Shown here: piece after piece, positions 1 to 8,019 of the stretch | Layout: each line of letters starts with the position of its first letter | How positions within the stretch are numbered: position 1 is the first letter of the stretch | Assembly (NCBI GenBank): GCA_910584805.1 | Contig: CAJUCB010000038.1 | Location: 1 to 18,025 of the forward strand | Reading direction: 5' to 3' | DNA: 18,025 nucleotides | Source of the DNA: an uncultured Oscillospiraceae bacterium | GTDB taxonomy: Bacteria; Bacillota; Clostridia; Oscillospirales; Oscillospiraceae | Program-made: the position numbers and the translations under genes | Notes under the pieces: model-generated | The model's database searches: none | Seen by the model: the letters and a program-made list of their open reading frames with translations, nothing else | What the model was told of the DNA's origin: nothing

Positions 1-1829
1 TCACCGGCACCGACGAGCACGGCCAGAAGATCGAGGACAAGGCCAAGGAGGCCGGGGTCACCCCCCAGGCCTTCGTGGACGCCATCGTGGACGGCCCCAG
101 AGGGGTCCGGGACCTGTGGAAGCTGATGAATATCTCCAACGACCGCTTCATCCGCACCACCGACGGCTACCACGTGGCCGCCATCCAGAAGATTTTCAAG
201 GCCATGTACGACAAGGGGGATATCTATAAGGGCAAGTATGTGGGCAAGTACTGCAAGCCCTGCGAGTCCTTCTGGACCGAGAGCCAGCTCAAGGACGGCA
301 AGTGCCCGGACTGCGGCCGGGACGTCCAGGACGCGGAGGAGGAGGCCTATTTCTTCCGCCTGTCCAAATACGCCGGACGGGTCCAGGACCTGCTGGAAAA
401 CACCGACTTCCTGGAGCCCCGGAGCCGGGTCCATGAGATGGTGAACAACTTTATCAAGCCCGGCTTGGAGGACTTGTGTGTCTCCCGCACCTCCTTCTCC
501 TGGGGGGTGCCCGTGGACTTCGACGAAGGCCATGTGGTGTATGTGTGGATTGACGCCCTGTTCAACTACATGACCGCCCTGGGCTACCAGAACGGCCAAT
601 ACAACGATCTGGACCACTACTGGCCTGCGGATGTCCACTTTGTGGGCAAGGAGATCGTCCGCTTCCATGCCATCATCTGGCCTGCCATGCTCATGAGCCT
701 GGAACTGCCCCTGCCGGGCAAGGTCTACGGCCACGGCTGGCTGCTGCTGGACGGGGGCAAGATGTCCAAGTCCAAGGGCAACGTGGTGGACCCCTACCTG
801 CTGGCGGAGAAGTTCGGGGTGGACGCCCTGCGCTTCTTCCTCCTGCGCACCTTCCCCTTCGGCGCGGACGGCAACTTTTCCAATGAGCTGTTGATCCAAA
901 CCATCAACGTGGACCTGGCCAATGACCTGGGCAACCTCCTCAGCCGCACCACCGCCATGGCGGGCAAATACTTCGGCGGCACCCTGCCGGAGGGAAAGCT
1001 GGCCGATGAGGCCCAGGACGCAGAGCTCATCGCCCTGGCCTCTGGCCTCCGGGACCGCTATGAGGCCCAGATGGAAAAATACCAGTTCCAGAACGCCCTG
1101 GCGGAGGTGTTCAAGGTCATCCAGCGGGCCAACAAGTATATCGACGAGACCGCCCCCTGGGTCCTGGGCAAGGACATTGCCGCCCATGGCCCCCGGCTGG
1201 CGGCGGTGCTGTACAACCTCTTGGAGACCACCCGCATCTGCGGCGTGCTCCTGACCCCTTTCATGCCCGAGCGCATGGAAAAGCTCCTGGACCAGCTGGG
1301 GGCCTGTGAGGATTGCCGGGGCTGGACTGCCGCCGGGACCTGGGGTTCCCTGTCCCAGACCATCACCGTCACCAAGGGGGAGAACCTCTTCCCCCGCATC
1401 GACATGGACAAGGCCCTGGAAGAGCTGGAAGCCCTGCAAGCCGCAGCCGCCGCCCCCAGCCAGCCGGAGATCGAGCTAGAGCCCTGGGAGGAGGAAGTGG
1501 ACTTCGATACCTTCGCCAAGAGCGACTTCCGGGTGGTGAAGGTGAAGGACTGTGAGCCGGTGAAGAAGTCCAAAAAGCTGCTGAAATTCACCCTGGACGA
1601 CGGCACAGGCACCCCGCGGCAAATCCTGTCCGGCATCGCCATGTACTATAAGCCGGAGGACTTGCTGGGGAAAACCCTGGTGGCCATCGTGAACCTGCCC
1701 TCCCGGAAGATGATGGGGTTGGAGTCCAACGGGATGCTCCTCTCTGCCGTCCATAAGGAGGCCGGGGAGGAACGGCTGAACCTGCTGATGCTGGACGACG
1801 GGATTCCCGCAGGGGCGAAGCTGTGTTGA
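1..1829 (+). CDS. metG: Methionyl-tRNA synthetase, 5' end outside window
   Basis: Class I aminoacyl-tRNA synthetase that charges tRNA-Met in the cytoplasm. The reading frame is already open at base 3 and begins with TGTDEHGQKIE, an internal MetRS motif, so the true start lies upstream. A zinc knuckle is visible as two CxxC pairs (codons at 252, 261, 303 and 312). The KMSKS ATP-binding loop is at 759-773. An anticodon-binding helical domain follows, and from about 1500 a C-terminal Trbp111-type OB-fold tRNA-binding domain, ending in SNGMLLSA and a short tail. This is the long, dimerising form common in Firmicutes. A terminator follows, so the gene ends its transcription unit. Confidence 0.97.
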   Translation, partial: TGTDEHGQKIEDKAKEAGVTPQAFVDAIVDGPRGVRDLWKLMNISNDRFIRTTDGYHVAAIQKIFKAMYDKGDIYKGKYVGKYCKPCESFWTESQLKDGKCPDCGRDVQDAEEEAYFFRLSKYAGRVQDLLENTDFLEPRSRVHEMVNNFIKPGLEDLCVSRTSFSWGVPVDFDEGHVVYVWIDALFNYMTALGYQNGQYNDLDHYWPADVHFVGKEIVRFHAIIWPAMLMSLELPLPGKVYGHGWLLLDGGKMSKSKGNVVDPYLLAEKFGVDALRFFLLRTFPFGADGNFSNELLIQTINVDLANDLGNLLSRTTAMAGKYFGGTLPEGKLADEAQDAELIALASGLRDRYEAQMEKYQFQNALAEVFKVIQRANKYIDETAPWVLGKDIAAHGPRLAAVLYNLLETTRICGVLLTPFMPERMEKLLDQLGACEDCRGWTAAGTWGSLSQTITVTKGENLFPRIDMDKALEELEALQAAAAAPSQPEIELEPWEEEVDFDTFAKSDFRVVKVKDCEPVKKSKKLLKFTLDDGTGTPRQILSGIAMYYKPEDLLGKTLVAIVNLPSRKMMGLESNGMLLSAVHKEAGEERLNLLMLDDGIPAGAKLC

Positions 1830-1875
1830 ACGCCTTGCGGGAGATCATAGCATAACGTTTTCATCCACCTTAACG

Positions 1876-1906
1876 AGGGACCCGCTTCTAGCCGGGTCCC
1901 TTTTCT
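1876..1906 (+). terminator. Intrinsic terminator of metG
   Basis: A 9-bp perfect stem, AGGGACCCG (1876-1884) pairing with CGGGTCCCT (1893-1901), with an 8-nt loop and a T-rich tail (TTTTCT). It lies 47 bases after the metG stop. Confidence 0.85.
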
Positions 1907-2038
1907 ATGCCCAAAAACCAAACAGACAAATTGTAAGCTTTTGCAAAAGGATAAGCTGTTTTGTCAGCCATAGCCCGAGAGGAGCCAACAGGACAGTCAG
2001 GATGCACAAAATTTTAGCAAGGAATTTGCCCCCACGTC

Positions 2039-2067
2039 TTGACAGGAAAACAAGATTAAATTAACAT
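2039..2067 (+). promoter_or_regulatory. Promoter of the TRAP transporter operon
   Basis: TTGACA (2039-2044), 17-nt spacer, TAACAT (2062-2067). The -35 is perfect and the -10 matches 4 of 6. It lies about 60 bases before the first gene, leaving a short leader with an AAGGAG ribosome site. Confidence 0.6.
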
Positions 2068-2128
2068 AAGGGGCAGACAGCGGCCCGCAATGGCCGCCGC
2101 GTTCATTGAGAAAGAAGGAGTGTAGAAA

Positions 2129-3163
2129 ATGAAAAAGAACCGTTTCCTGGCCCTGCTGCTGGCAGGGATGATGTGCCTGGGCTTGGCCGCCTGCGGCAGT
2201 GAGCCCGCCCCTGGGGAAGGCGAGGGCAATGACGACGCTGCCGGCAACGGCGAGGCCGTGGTGCTGAAGCTGGGTACCACCGTCAACGAAGAGGACAGCT
2301 TCCAGGTGGCCGCCGAGAAGTTCGCCGAGCTGGTGGAGGAGCGCACCGAGGGCGCTTATAAAATCGAAATCCACCCCAACGGCGCCCTGGGCGACGAGCG
2401 CACCATGCTGGAGAGCATGCAGATGGGCACCGGCACCCTGGACCTGGGCATCATCACCAGCGGCCCCTTTGTGAACTTCTCCGCCGACATGGGCGTGCTG
2501 GACATGCCCTTCCTGTTCTCTAGCAACGAGGACGTGTATAAGATTCTGGACGGCGAAATCGGCAAGGACCTGCTCAAGTCTTTGGAGAGCTCCAACCTGA
2601 AGGGCTTGGCCTATGCCGAGCGGGGCTTCCGGAACCTCACCAACAGCGTCCGCCCGGTGGAAAAGGCCGACGACGTGAAAGACCTGAAAATCCGCGTGAT
2701 GGAGAATGAGGTCTACACCGCCTCCTTCAAGGCTATGGGCGTAAACGCCGTCCCCATGGCTTGGAACGACGCCCTCACTGGCCTGCAGCAGAACACCATC
2801 CAGGGCCAGGAGAACCCCATCAACGTCATCTATTCCTATAAGCTCTGGGAGTCCCAGAAGTACGCCACCCTCACCCGCCACGCCTACGCCAGCGCCATCA
2901 TCACCATGAGCCTGGACACCTACAACAGCCTGCCCGAGGACGTGCAGAAAATCTTTGACGAGGCCGCCCAGGAGGCCGCCGAGTACGAGCGCAACTGGAC
3001 TGCCGAGCACGAGGCCGAGCAGCTCCAAGCCATGAAGGACAACGGTATGGAAGTGGTGGAGACCCCCGACCTGGAAAGCTTCCAGGCAGCGGTGCAGAGC
3101 GTGTATGACGCCTATCCTCAGTACGCTGACTACATCACCCGGATTCAGGAGGCTCTGGCCTAA
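2129..3163 (+). CDS. dctP: TRAP transporter solute-binding lipoprotein (DctP family)
   Basis: Extracytoplasmic substrate-binding component of a tripartite ATP-independent periplasmic (TRAP) transporter, which captures a carboxylate-type solute and hands it to the DctQM permease. A basic N-terminus and hydrophobic stretch end in the lipobox LAAC, so Cys22 is the probable lipid anchor, followed by an acidic Gly/Pro-rich linker. The DctP fold is recognisable: the ligand-carboxylate arginine near residue 189 (KIRVMEN) and the hallmark GLQQNTIQGQENP are present. At 344 aa the length is typical. The gene is first in the operon, 20 bases before the small permease gene. The substrate cannot be told from sequence; C4-dicarboxylates or sugar acids are usual. 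Confidence 0.94.
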   Translation: MKKNRFLALLLAGMMCLGLAACGSEPAPGEGEGNDDAAGNGEAVVLKLGTTVNEEDSFQVAAEKFAELVEERTEGAYKIEIHPNGALGDERTMLESMQMGTGTLDLGIITSGPFVNFSADMGVLDMPFLFSSNEDVYKILDGEIGKDLLKSLESSNLKGLAYAERGFRNLTNSVRPVEKADDVKDLKIRVMENEVYTASFKAMGVNAVPMAWNDALTGLQQNTIQGQENPINVIYSYKLWESQKYATLTRHAYASAIITMSLDTYNSLPEDVQKIFDEAAQEAAEYERNWTAEHEAEQLQAMKDNGMEVVETPDLESFQAAVQSVYDAYPQYADYITRIQEALA

Positions 3164-3183
3164 GGGGCAGAGAGGACGGAACC

Positions 3184-3687
3184 ATGCCAGTTGCAAGAGC
3201 CATCCACAAAGTTAGCAATGTTTTAGACCGGGGGTGCAGCGGGGTGCTCATCGCCGCCCTGGCCGCTATGGTGCTCCTCACCGGGGCACAGATCGTCTGC
3301 CGGCTGTTCTTCACCGCCCTGGCTTGGAGCGAGGAATTGTCCCGCTACCTGCTGATCTGGTCCACCTTCCTGGGGGCGGGCATCGTGTATAAGCACGGGG
3401 GCCACATCTCCGTGACCCTGCTCCATGGCTTCCTGCCCCCCATGGCGGGGAAGGCCGTCAAGATTTTTATCCATGTGGTCTGCGGGGCCTTCTGCGTCAT
3501 CGCCATCTACTATGGCTTCCGCTACATGGGTATGCAGGGCAACCAGCTCTCTGCCGCCCTGCGCCTGCCCATGCGGTACATGTATATGAGCATCCCCATC
3601 GGCTTCGCCATCATGGAGGTCCATGTGGTGGACGCCATCCTCCAACTCCTCACCCGGAAGCACGCAGAGGGGGTGAGCCTGGAATGA
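3184..3687 (+). CDS. dctQ: TRAP transporter small permease (DctQ family)
   Basis: Small integral-membrane subunit of the TRAP transporter, which pairs with the large permease and docks the binding protein. The 167-residue protein shows four hydrophobic segments (roughly residues 19-39, 50-68, 86-110 and 125-150). The family signature, acidic residues in AWSEELSRYLLIWSTFLGAG, is between segments 1 and 2. It overlaps the next gene by 4 bases (ATGA), consistent with translational coupling. Confidence 0.93.
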   Translation: MPVARAIHKVSNVLDRGCSGVLIAALAAMVLLTGAQIVCRLFFTALAWSEELSRYLLIWSTFLGAGIVYKHGGHISVTLLHGFLPPMAGKAVKIFIHVVCGAFCVIAIYYGFRYMGMQGNQLSAALRLPMRYMYMSIPIGFAIMEVHVVDAILQLLTRKHAEGVSLE

Positions 3688-4958
3688 CCGCGATTTTATT
3701 TGTCACCTTCCTGGTTCTCCTGGTGCTGGGGGTCCCCATCGCCTTTGCCATTGCCGTGGCCGGTGTGGCGGTGATGATGGCAGGGGATGTCAACCTGCTC
3801 ATCGTGGTGCAGCGGATGTTCGCCTCCACGGACTCCTTCCCCCTGATTGCCGTGCCCTTCTTCATCCTGGCTGGGGACCTGCTGGCCCGGGGTTCCATGT
3901 CCCAGGCCCTGGTGGCCTTTGCGGAATCCCTGCTGGGGCGCATCCGGGGTGGGCTGTCCGCCGTGGCAGTGGCGGCGGGGATGTTCTTCGCGGCCATCTC
4001 CGGCTCCGGCGCGGCCACCACCGCCGCCGTGGGGGCCACCCTGATCCCAGAGCTGAAGAAGCGCAACTATGACGAGAGCTCCTCTGCGGCCCTGGTGGCG
4101 GCGTCGGGCTGTATCGGCGTGGTGATCCCGCCGTCGGTGCCCATGGTGCTCTACGCGGTGATCGCCAACCAGAGCGTCACCCAGCTCTTCTCCAACGGCT
4201 TCCTGCCGGGGATTGCCATGGGCGTGGTGCTCATCGCCATCGCCCTTTACCAGGCCCATAAGCGCCACTACCCCAGGGGGGAGAAGCGTTCCCCCAGGGA
4301 TACCCTGGTGAACATCGTGAAAACCTTCGCCCGGGCCATCGGGGCCATCCTCATGCCCCTCATCATCCTGGGCGGCATCTTCTCCGGCAAGTTCACCCCC
4401 TCGGAGTCGGCGGCGGTGGCGGTGATTTACGCCGCCCTCATCTCCTTCGTGATCTACCGGGACATGAGCCTCAAGGAGCTGGGGCAGATCATCCTGGGCA
4501 GCGCCCGGACCTCGTCGGTTATCATGATTATCATTGCCTGCAGCGGTATCTTTGGCTGGGCCCTTGCCAACTGGAAGATCCCGGAACACATCGCCACAGG
4601 GGTGCTCTCCATCTCCGACAACAAGTACGTGCTGCTGCTGCTCATCGCCCTCATCGTCCTTGTGGCCGGGATCTTTATGGAGACCTCCTCCGCCGTAATC
4701 CTGCTGACCCCGGTGTTCCTGCCCCTGGTGAATGCCCTGGGGGTGAGCCTGGTCCACTTTGGGATCATCTTCACCATCGGCATCTCCATCGGCATGATTA
4801 CCCCGCCGGTGGCCATCAACCTGTTTGTGGCTTCCAGCACCACAGGGCTGCCCATCGAGAAGATATCCAAGTCGGTGGTGCCCTACCTGGTCGGTTTGAT
4901 TTTGGTGTTCTTACTGTATACCTACCTGCCCCTGTTCATCCCCGCCTTGGTGGTGTGA
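3684..4958 (+). CDS. dctM: TRAP transporter large permease (DctM family)
   Basis: Large permease subunit that carries the transport pathway and couples solute uptake to an ion gradient, usually sodium. It is 424 aa and almost wholly hydrophobic, with many membrane segments. Family signatures are visible: FPLIAVPFFILAGDLLARG near the N-terminus, AAISGSGAATTAAVG, GVVIPPSVPMVLYAV, and in the second half FMETSSAVILLTPVFLPL and GMITPPVAINLFVAS, reflecting the inverted-repeat architecture. Start and end match the family's normal length. It is last in the operon and is followed by a strong terminator. Confidence 0.95.
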   Translation: MTAILFVTFLVLLVLGVPIAFAIAVAGVAVMMAGDVNLLIVVQRMFASTDSFPLIAVPFFILAGDLLARGSMSQALVAFAESLLGRIRGGLSAVAVAAGMFFAAISGSGAATTAAVGATLIPELKKRNYDESSSAALVAASGCIGVVIPPSVPMVLYAVIANQSVTQLFSNGFLPGIAMGVVLIAIALYQAHKRHYPRGEKRSPRDTLVNIVKTFARAIGAILMPLIILGGIFSGKFTPSESAAVAVIYAALISFVIYRDMSLKELGQIILGSARTSSVIMIIIACSGIFGWALANWKIPEHIATGVLSISDNKYVLLLLIALIVLVAGIFMETSSAVILLTPVFLPLVNALGVSLVHFGIIFTIGISIGMITPPVAINLFVASSTTGLPIEKISKSVVPYLVGLILVFLLYTYLPLFIPALVV

Positions 4959-4987
4959 TTGGGCGCAGGCAAACAACAGGATGCGCG

Positions 4988-5024
4988 AAAGCGGCCTGTG
5001 GAGAAATCCACGGGCCGCTTTTTT
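4988..5024 (+). terminator. Intrinsic terminator of the TRAP operon
   Basis: AAAGCGGCC (4988-4996), a T-G wobble, then GTGGA form a 15-bp stem with TCCAC (5007-5011) and GGCCGCTTT (5013-5021). The loop is GAAA and the tail is T-rich. Confidence 0.9.
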
Positions 5025-5120
5025 CTGCCCTAAGGGGGAGGAAAACCATAGAGCGCCATAGAAAATCGGGTTTTTCTCTCGAAAATAAGAAGATTACAGT
5101 GCTTTTCTGTTAGAAAAAGG

Positions 5121-5149
5121 GGGACAAGACAGCGGGTATTTTGTAGAAT
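5121..5149 (+). promoter_or_regulatory. Possible promoter of the serine recombinase gene
   Basis: GGGACA (5121-5126), 17-nt spacer, TAGAAT (5144-5149). The -10 matches 5 of 6 and the -35 matches 4 of 6. It lies 45 bases before the preferred ATG. A weak ACAA...TTGT dyad (5124-5144) overlaps it and loosely resembles the downstream recombination sites. Confidence 0.35.
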
Positions 5150-5194
5150 GGGGAAGTACGCCAAACGCCAAGCAAATGAATGGAGGGATGCCCC

Positions 5195-5806
5195 ATGGCA
5201 GAAACCACGTATGGATACATCCGCGTGTCCACCACCGAACAGAACGAGGACCGGCAGCGCATCGCCCTAGAGGGCAAGGGGGTAGCTGCTGCCCACATCT
5301 ATATGGACAAGCAGTCCGGCAAGGACTTTGACCGCCCCCAGTACAAACGCCTGGTCCGCCGCCTGCGCCCCGGGGACCTCCTCTACGTACAGAGCATCGA
5401 CCGCCTGGGCCGCAATTATCAGGAAATCCAAACCCAGTGGCGCATCCTCACCAAGGAGCTGGGGGTGGACCTGTGCGTGCTGGACATGCCCCTGCTGGAC
5501 ACCCGCAACGGCAAGGACCTCATGGGCACCTTCATTGCCGACCTGGTGCTGCAAATCCTGTCCTTTGTGGCCCAGAACGAGCGGGAGAACATCCGCCAGC
5601 GCCAGGCCGCAGGGATCGCCGCCGCCAAGGCCCGGGGGGTACGCTTTGGCCGTCCCCCCCGGCCCCTGCCGGAGAACTACCACAGTGCCTATCAAAAGTG
5701 GAAGGCCGGGACCCTCAGCGGTGCCGCCGCCGCCAAGGAATGCGGGATGCCCCTGGCCAGTTTTCGCTATCGGGCAGAGGGGTACGAAAAAGAGGGAACG
5801 CCGTGA
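5195..5806 (+). CDS. Small serine recombinase (resolvase/invertase family)
   Basis: Site-specific DNA recombinase of about 203 aa, the size of Hin/Gin/Tn3-resolvase enzymes rather than large integrases. The N-terminal catalytic domain begins YGYIRVST, placing the nucleophile at Ser12. It continues with DKQSGKDFDRPQ, the SIDRLGR arginine motif and the long E-helix (NERENIRQRQAAGIAAAKARG). A basic hinge (RFGRPP) and a C-terminal helix-turn-helix (about 170-195) follow. The ATG at 5195 is preferred because GGAGGG lies 7 bases upstream; an in-frame ATG at 5180 has no good ribosome site. Two candidate target sites lie just past the stop codon. It could be a resolvase instead, but the inverted site orientation favours an invertase. 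Confidence 0.9.
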   Translation: MAETTYGYIRVSTTEQNEDRQRIALEGKGVAAAHIYMDKQSGKDFDRPQYKRLVRRLRPGDLLYVQSIDRLGRNYQEIQTQWRILTKELGVDLCVLDMPLLDTRNGKDLMGTFIADLVLQILSFVAQNERENIRQRQAAGIAAAKARGVRFGRPPRPLPENYHSAYQKWKAGTLSGAAAAKECGMPLASFRYRAEGYEKEGTP

Positions 5807-5817
5807 GCGGCGTTCCC
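5787..5817 (-). terminator. Hairpin over the recombinase stop, terminator on the minus strand
   Basis: A perfect 10-bp stem, GGGAACGCCG (5794-5803) with CGGCGTTCCC (5808-5817), and a 4-nt loop containing part of the TGA stop codon. Read on the plus strand it lacks a T-run. Read on the minus strand it is followed by TCTTTTT, so it should stop leftward transcripts before they run antisense through the recombinase gene. Confidence 0.65.
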
Positions 5818-5818
5818 T

Positions 5819-5842
5819 TACAAAAACCTGTACTTTTTTGTA
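5819..5842 (+). repeat. Candidate recombinase site, left copy
   Basis: Perfect dyad TACAAAAA-N8-TTTTTGTA with core CCTGTACT; the central dinucleotide is GT. It is 24 bp, the size of a serine-recombinase crossover site. Its inner 14 bases (5828-5841) are repeated exactly, inverted, in the right copy; over 23 bases 20 match. Confidence 0.6.
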
Positions 5843-5935
5843 GCCCCAATTTTCTACTGTATCTAGTATAAGATACCATAATATCCCCCATAATACAAGA
5901 GGATTCGACAGCAAGCCACAGGGAACAAAAAAGTA
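5831..5935. other. Possible invertible promoter segment
   Basis: The roughly 105 bp between the centres of two inverted candidate recombination sites. It is A+T-rich, contains no gene, and holds a dyad GTATCT-N6-AGATAC (5859-5876). A possible minus-strand promoter lies inside it. No convincing rightward promoter was found, so as assembled it probably does not drive the downstream gene. Inversion is inferred from site geometry and the adjacent recombinase only. Confidence 0.5.
5870..5898 (-). promoter_or_regulatory. Possible leftward promoter inside the invertible segment
   Basis: On the minus strand: TTGTAT (5893-5898), 17-nt spacer, TATCTT (5870-5875), preceded by TGG, giving an extended -10 (TGn). 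The hexamers match 3 of 6 and 4 of 6. Inversion of the segment would turn it toward the glucosyltransferase gene. Confidence 0.35.
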
Positions 5936-5947
5936 CAGCTTATTGTC
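5924..5947 (-). repeat. Candidate recombinase site, right copy (inverted)
   Basis: AACAAAAA-N8-TTATTGTC, arms matching 6 of 8, core AGTACAGC. Its reverse complement differs from the left core in one base, so the two sites face each other as invertase substrates do. Confidence 0.55.
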
Positions 5948-6032
5948 TCGGGCAGGCCGGGGGCAAGCATGGCGTTGCGCCCCGAACCCAGGCAGCTGCT
6001 GGCATCCCCATGGTTAGTGACAGGAGGATGGC

Positions 6033-7631
6033 ATGCGTCAAGGAGCAGCTAAGATCAGAGAAGTTTTCCGTCGGATAGAGACACCAGAGGGCTGGCTTGC
6101 CAAACGGTGGCGGCAGGTGCCGGGCTACATACGCCTGACCTACCTGGCCGCCGTGGTGCTGGGTTTGCTGACCCATCTATATATGTTCACCAATAAATTC
6201 ACCAATCACGACGACTTGAACCAGATGTTTTATGCCGATTACGGCAAAGCTTCCGGCCGGTGGCTGCTGCCCTCACTGCTGCGGCTGGACGGCAACATCA
6301 GCATGCCCTGGCTCATTGGGGTGCTGAGCATCCTGTGTTTGGCGGGGGTGCCCTGCGTTGTGGTGGCACTGCTGCGAATCCGCCGCCCCCTGGGCTGCGT
6401 GGCCACGGCGGCGCTGCTGGTCACCTTCCCCGGGGTGGCGGCCACCTTTGGCTTTATGTTCTCGGCAGACGCCTATTGCGTTAGCCTGCTGCTGGCGGCG
6501 CTGGGGGCTTACCTGGCGGTGCGCCGGGGCTGGCTGGGGAGCCTTTTGGGCGCTGCTGCCATCACCCTGTCCCTGGGGATTTATCAGGCATATTTCCCCG
6601 TGGCCGCGGCGTTGATGGTGGGGGCACTGCTGTTTGAGACCTTGGATGGGACGGCATCCCTGCGGGCCCTGGTTGGGAAGGGCCTGCGGTTGGTGCTGAC
6701 CTTGGCGGGGGCGCTGCTGGCCTACCTGGTGGTGGTTCAGCTCACCACCCGGGACAGCGGCCTAACGGATTACGAGGGGATTTCCGACATGGGGCGGATT
6801 TCTCTTGGGGAGCTGCCCCGGCTGGTTGCCCTGAGCTATTGGAAATATGTTGCCTTTTTCCTCCGGGACGACTGGAACTGCCATGCCGCTGTCTTGGGCA
6901 AGGCCTTTCTCCTCACGGCCCTGGTGAGCCTTGCCTTGGGGGTACTGCTGTTGCAGCGCCGGGGCCTGGGGGGCGGGAAAACTGTCCTGGCCCTCTGCCT
7001 GGGGGGGCTGTACCCCTTGGCAGCTGCCTTGATCTATGTGATGGTGCCCAAGGGCTATGTCCATATCCACATGCTGTATGGGATGGTTTTGCTCCTCGTT
7101 GCGCCCCTTGCCCTGATGGAGTACGCAGGCCCCCAGCTGCAAGACAGGGGCGGGACCAGGGCCTTCCACGCCATAGCCAGTTGGGTGATCCTCCTGACCC
7201 TGTTCCTGACGGCCTATTCCTACGGGGTCACAGACAACAACGCCTATTTGAAGGCAGACCTGGGGATGCGGCAGTGTGCGGCGTATTCCAACCGGCTGTT
7301 GGAGCGGGTGGAAGCTGCCCAGGGCTATGAGCCGGGGATGCCCGTGGTGCTGGTGGGCAGCACCACCCGGGAGGCGGGGCTCTCTCCCACGCCGGAGCTG
7401 GATACCGCAGACCTGGTGGGGATTTTCGATATGGGTGATTTGCGCAGCTTCTTTACCTACCGCCACTTCCTGCGCTACTACCTGGGCTTTTCCCAGCCGG
7501 TCTATACCGGGGAGAGTCCATTGGCCCAGCGCTTTGCCGCCACCCAGCAAGTCCAGGCGATGCCCCTCTATCCCCAGGAGGGCAGCGTGGAAGTGCTGGA
7601 CGGGGCGGTGGTGGTTAAGCTGAATCCGTGA
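6033..7631 (+). CDS. GtrII-type membrane glucosyltransferase
   Basis: Polytopic membrane protein of 532 aa resembling the Glucos_trans_II (GtrII) family. Members transfer a sugar, usually glucose from a lipid-linked donor, to cell-surface polysaccharide on the outer face of the membrane. After a basic cytoplasmic N-terminus and a first membrane helix (about 35-53) comes NHDD (58-61), the acidic pair expected of a GT-C-type active site. GKASGRWLLPSLLRLDGN follows, a typical family stretch, then about ten further hydrophobic segments to about residue 395 and a soluble C-terminal domain. AGGAGG lies 5 bases before the ATG. No convincing rightward promoter was seen upstream, which fits control by the switch just upstream. 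The acceptor glycan is unknown. Confidence 0.82.
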   Translation: MRQGAAKIREVFRRIETPEGWLAKRWRQVPGYIRLTYLAAVVLGLLTHLYMFTNKFTNHDDLNQMFYADYGKASGRWLLPSLLRLDGNISMPWLIGVLSILCLAGVPCVVVALLRIRRPLGCVATAALLVTFPGVAATFGFMFSADAYCVSLLLAALGAYLAVRRGWLGSLLGAAAITLSLGIYQAYFPVAAALMVGALLFETLDGTASLRALVGKGLRLVLTLAGALLAYLVVVQLTTRDSGLTDYEGISDMGRISLGELPRLVALSYWKYVAFFLRDDWNCHAAVLGKAFLLTALVSLALGVLLLQRRGLGGGKTVLALCLGGLYPLAAALIYVMVPKGYVHIHMLYGMVLLLVAPLALMEYAGPQLQDRGGTRAFHAIASWVILLTLFLTAYSYGVTDNNAYLKADLGMRQCAAYSNRLLERVEAAQGYEPGMPVVLVGSTTREAGLSPTPELDTADLVGIFDMGDLRSFFTYRHFLRYYLGFSQPVYTGESPLAQRFAATQQVQAMPLYPQEGSVEVLDGAVVVKLNP

Positions 7632-7660
7632 AGCGGGGGTAGCTTTCCATATCAAAAGTA

Positions 7661-7689
7661 TTGCGTTTCGTTATACAAGTGGGTATAAT
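7661..7689 (+). promoter_or_regulatory. Promoter of the toxin-antitoxin operon
   Basis: TTGCGT (7661-7666), 17-nt spacer, TATAAT (7684-7689). The -10 is perfect and the -35 is weak (3 of 6). It lies 24 bases before the antitoxin ATG. Confidence 0.65.
7671..7688. promoter_or_regulatory. Probable antitoxin operator
   Basis: Perfect dyad TTATAC-N6-GTATAA overlapping the -10 box. Ribbon-helix-helix antitoxins bind such small palindromes in their own promoters, so this is the likely autoregulatory site. Confidence 0.5.
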
Positions 7690-7713
7690 ATAGGGAGAAA
7701 GGCGGTGTGTGAT

Positions 7714-8019
7714 ATGGCAGCAAAGACGGCAACCATTCTTGCACGGGTAGAGCCCGGCATCAAGGAACAGGCGGAGGCAATTATGGATCAGCTTGGTGTC
7801 CCGGCTTCGGTGGTGATCAACATGCTTTACAAACAGATTATCATGACCCGGAGCATTCCCTTTTCCCTGGCGCTTCCCGCTGTGCCTGCGGCCCGGGATG
7901 AGCTGGATGCGGCTGCATTTGACGCTATGATGGCGCGGGGCTTGGAGGAGGCGAAGGCGGGGCGTGCCCGTCCTGCCCCAGAGGTTTTTTCCCAATTGCG
8001 GCGGGAGATCGGTGAGTAA
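7714..8019 (+). CDS. RelB/DinJ-family antitoxin
   Basis: Antitoxin of a type II toxin-antitoxin pair; it neutralises the downstream toxin and represses the operon. The N-terminus (ATILARVEPGIKEQAEAIMDQLGV) is a ribbon-helix-helix DNA-binding domain. RSIPFSLALP is the family's characteristic segment, and the C-terminal tail is the expected toxin-wrapping region. The ATG at 7714 is chosen because AAAGGCGG lies 8 bases upstream; an in-frame GTG at 7705 falls within that ribosome site. The stop overlaps the next start by one base (TAATG). Confidence 0.88.
   Translation: MAAKTATILARVEPGIKEQAEAIMDQLGVPASVVINMLYKQIIMTRSIPFSLALPAVPAARDELDAAAFDAMMARGLEEAKAGRARPAPEVFSQLRREIGE

Noticed and set aside
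1997..3196. Open frame of 399 codons on the minus strand opposite dctP
   Set aside because: It is a shadow of the strongly biased codons of dctP; the protein is His/Leu/Gly/Val-rich with no recognisable domain and has no credible start context.
3696..4757. Open frame of 353 codons on the minus strand opposite dctM
   Set aside because: Its product is rich in His, Asp, Gly and Gln, as expected from reading a GC-rich membrane-protein gene backwards.
5124..5144. Possible third recombinase site (ACAA...TTGT) at the recombinase promoter
   Set aside because: Its arms match poorly and the spacing is one base short of the downstream sites; it is noted only as a possible autoregulatory site.
5180..5194. 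Earlier ATG for the recombinase, adding MEGCP
   Set aside because: The GGAGGG ribosome site lies inside this extension and is correctly spaced for the ATG at 5195.
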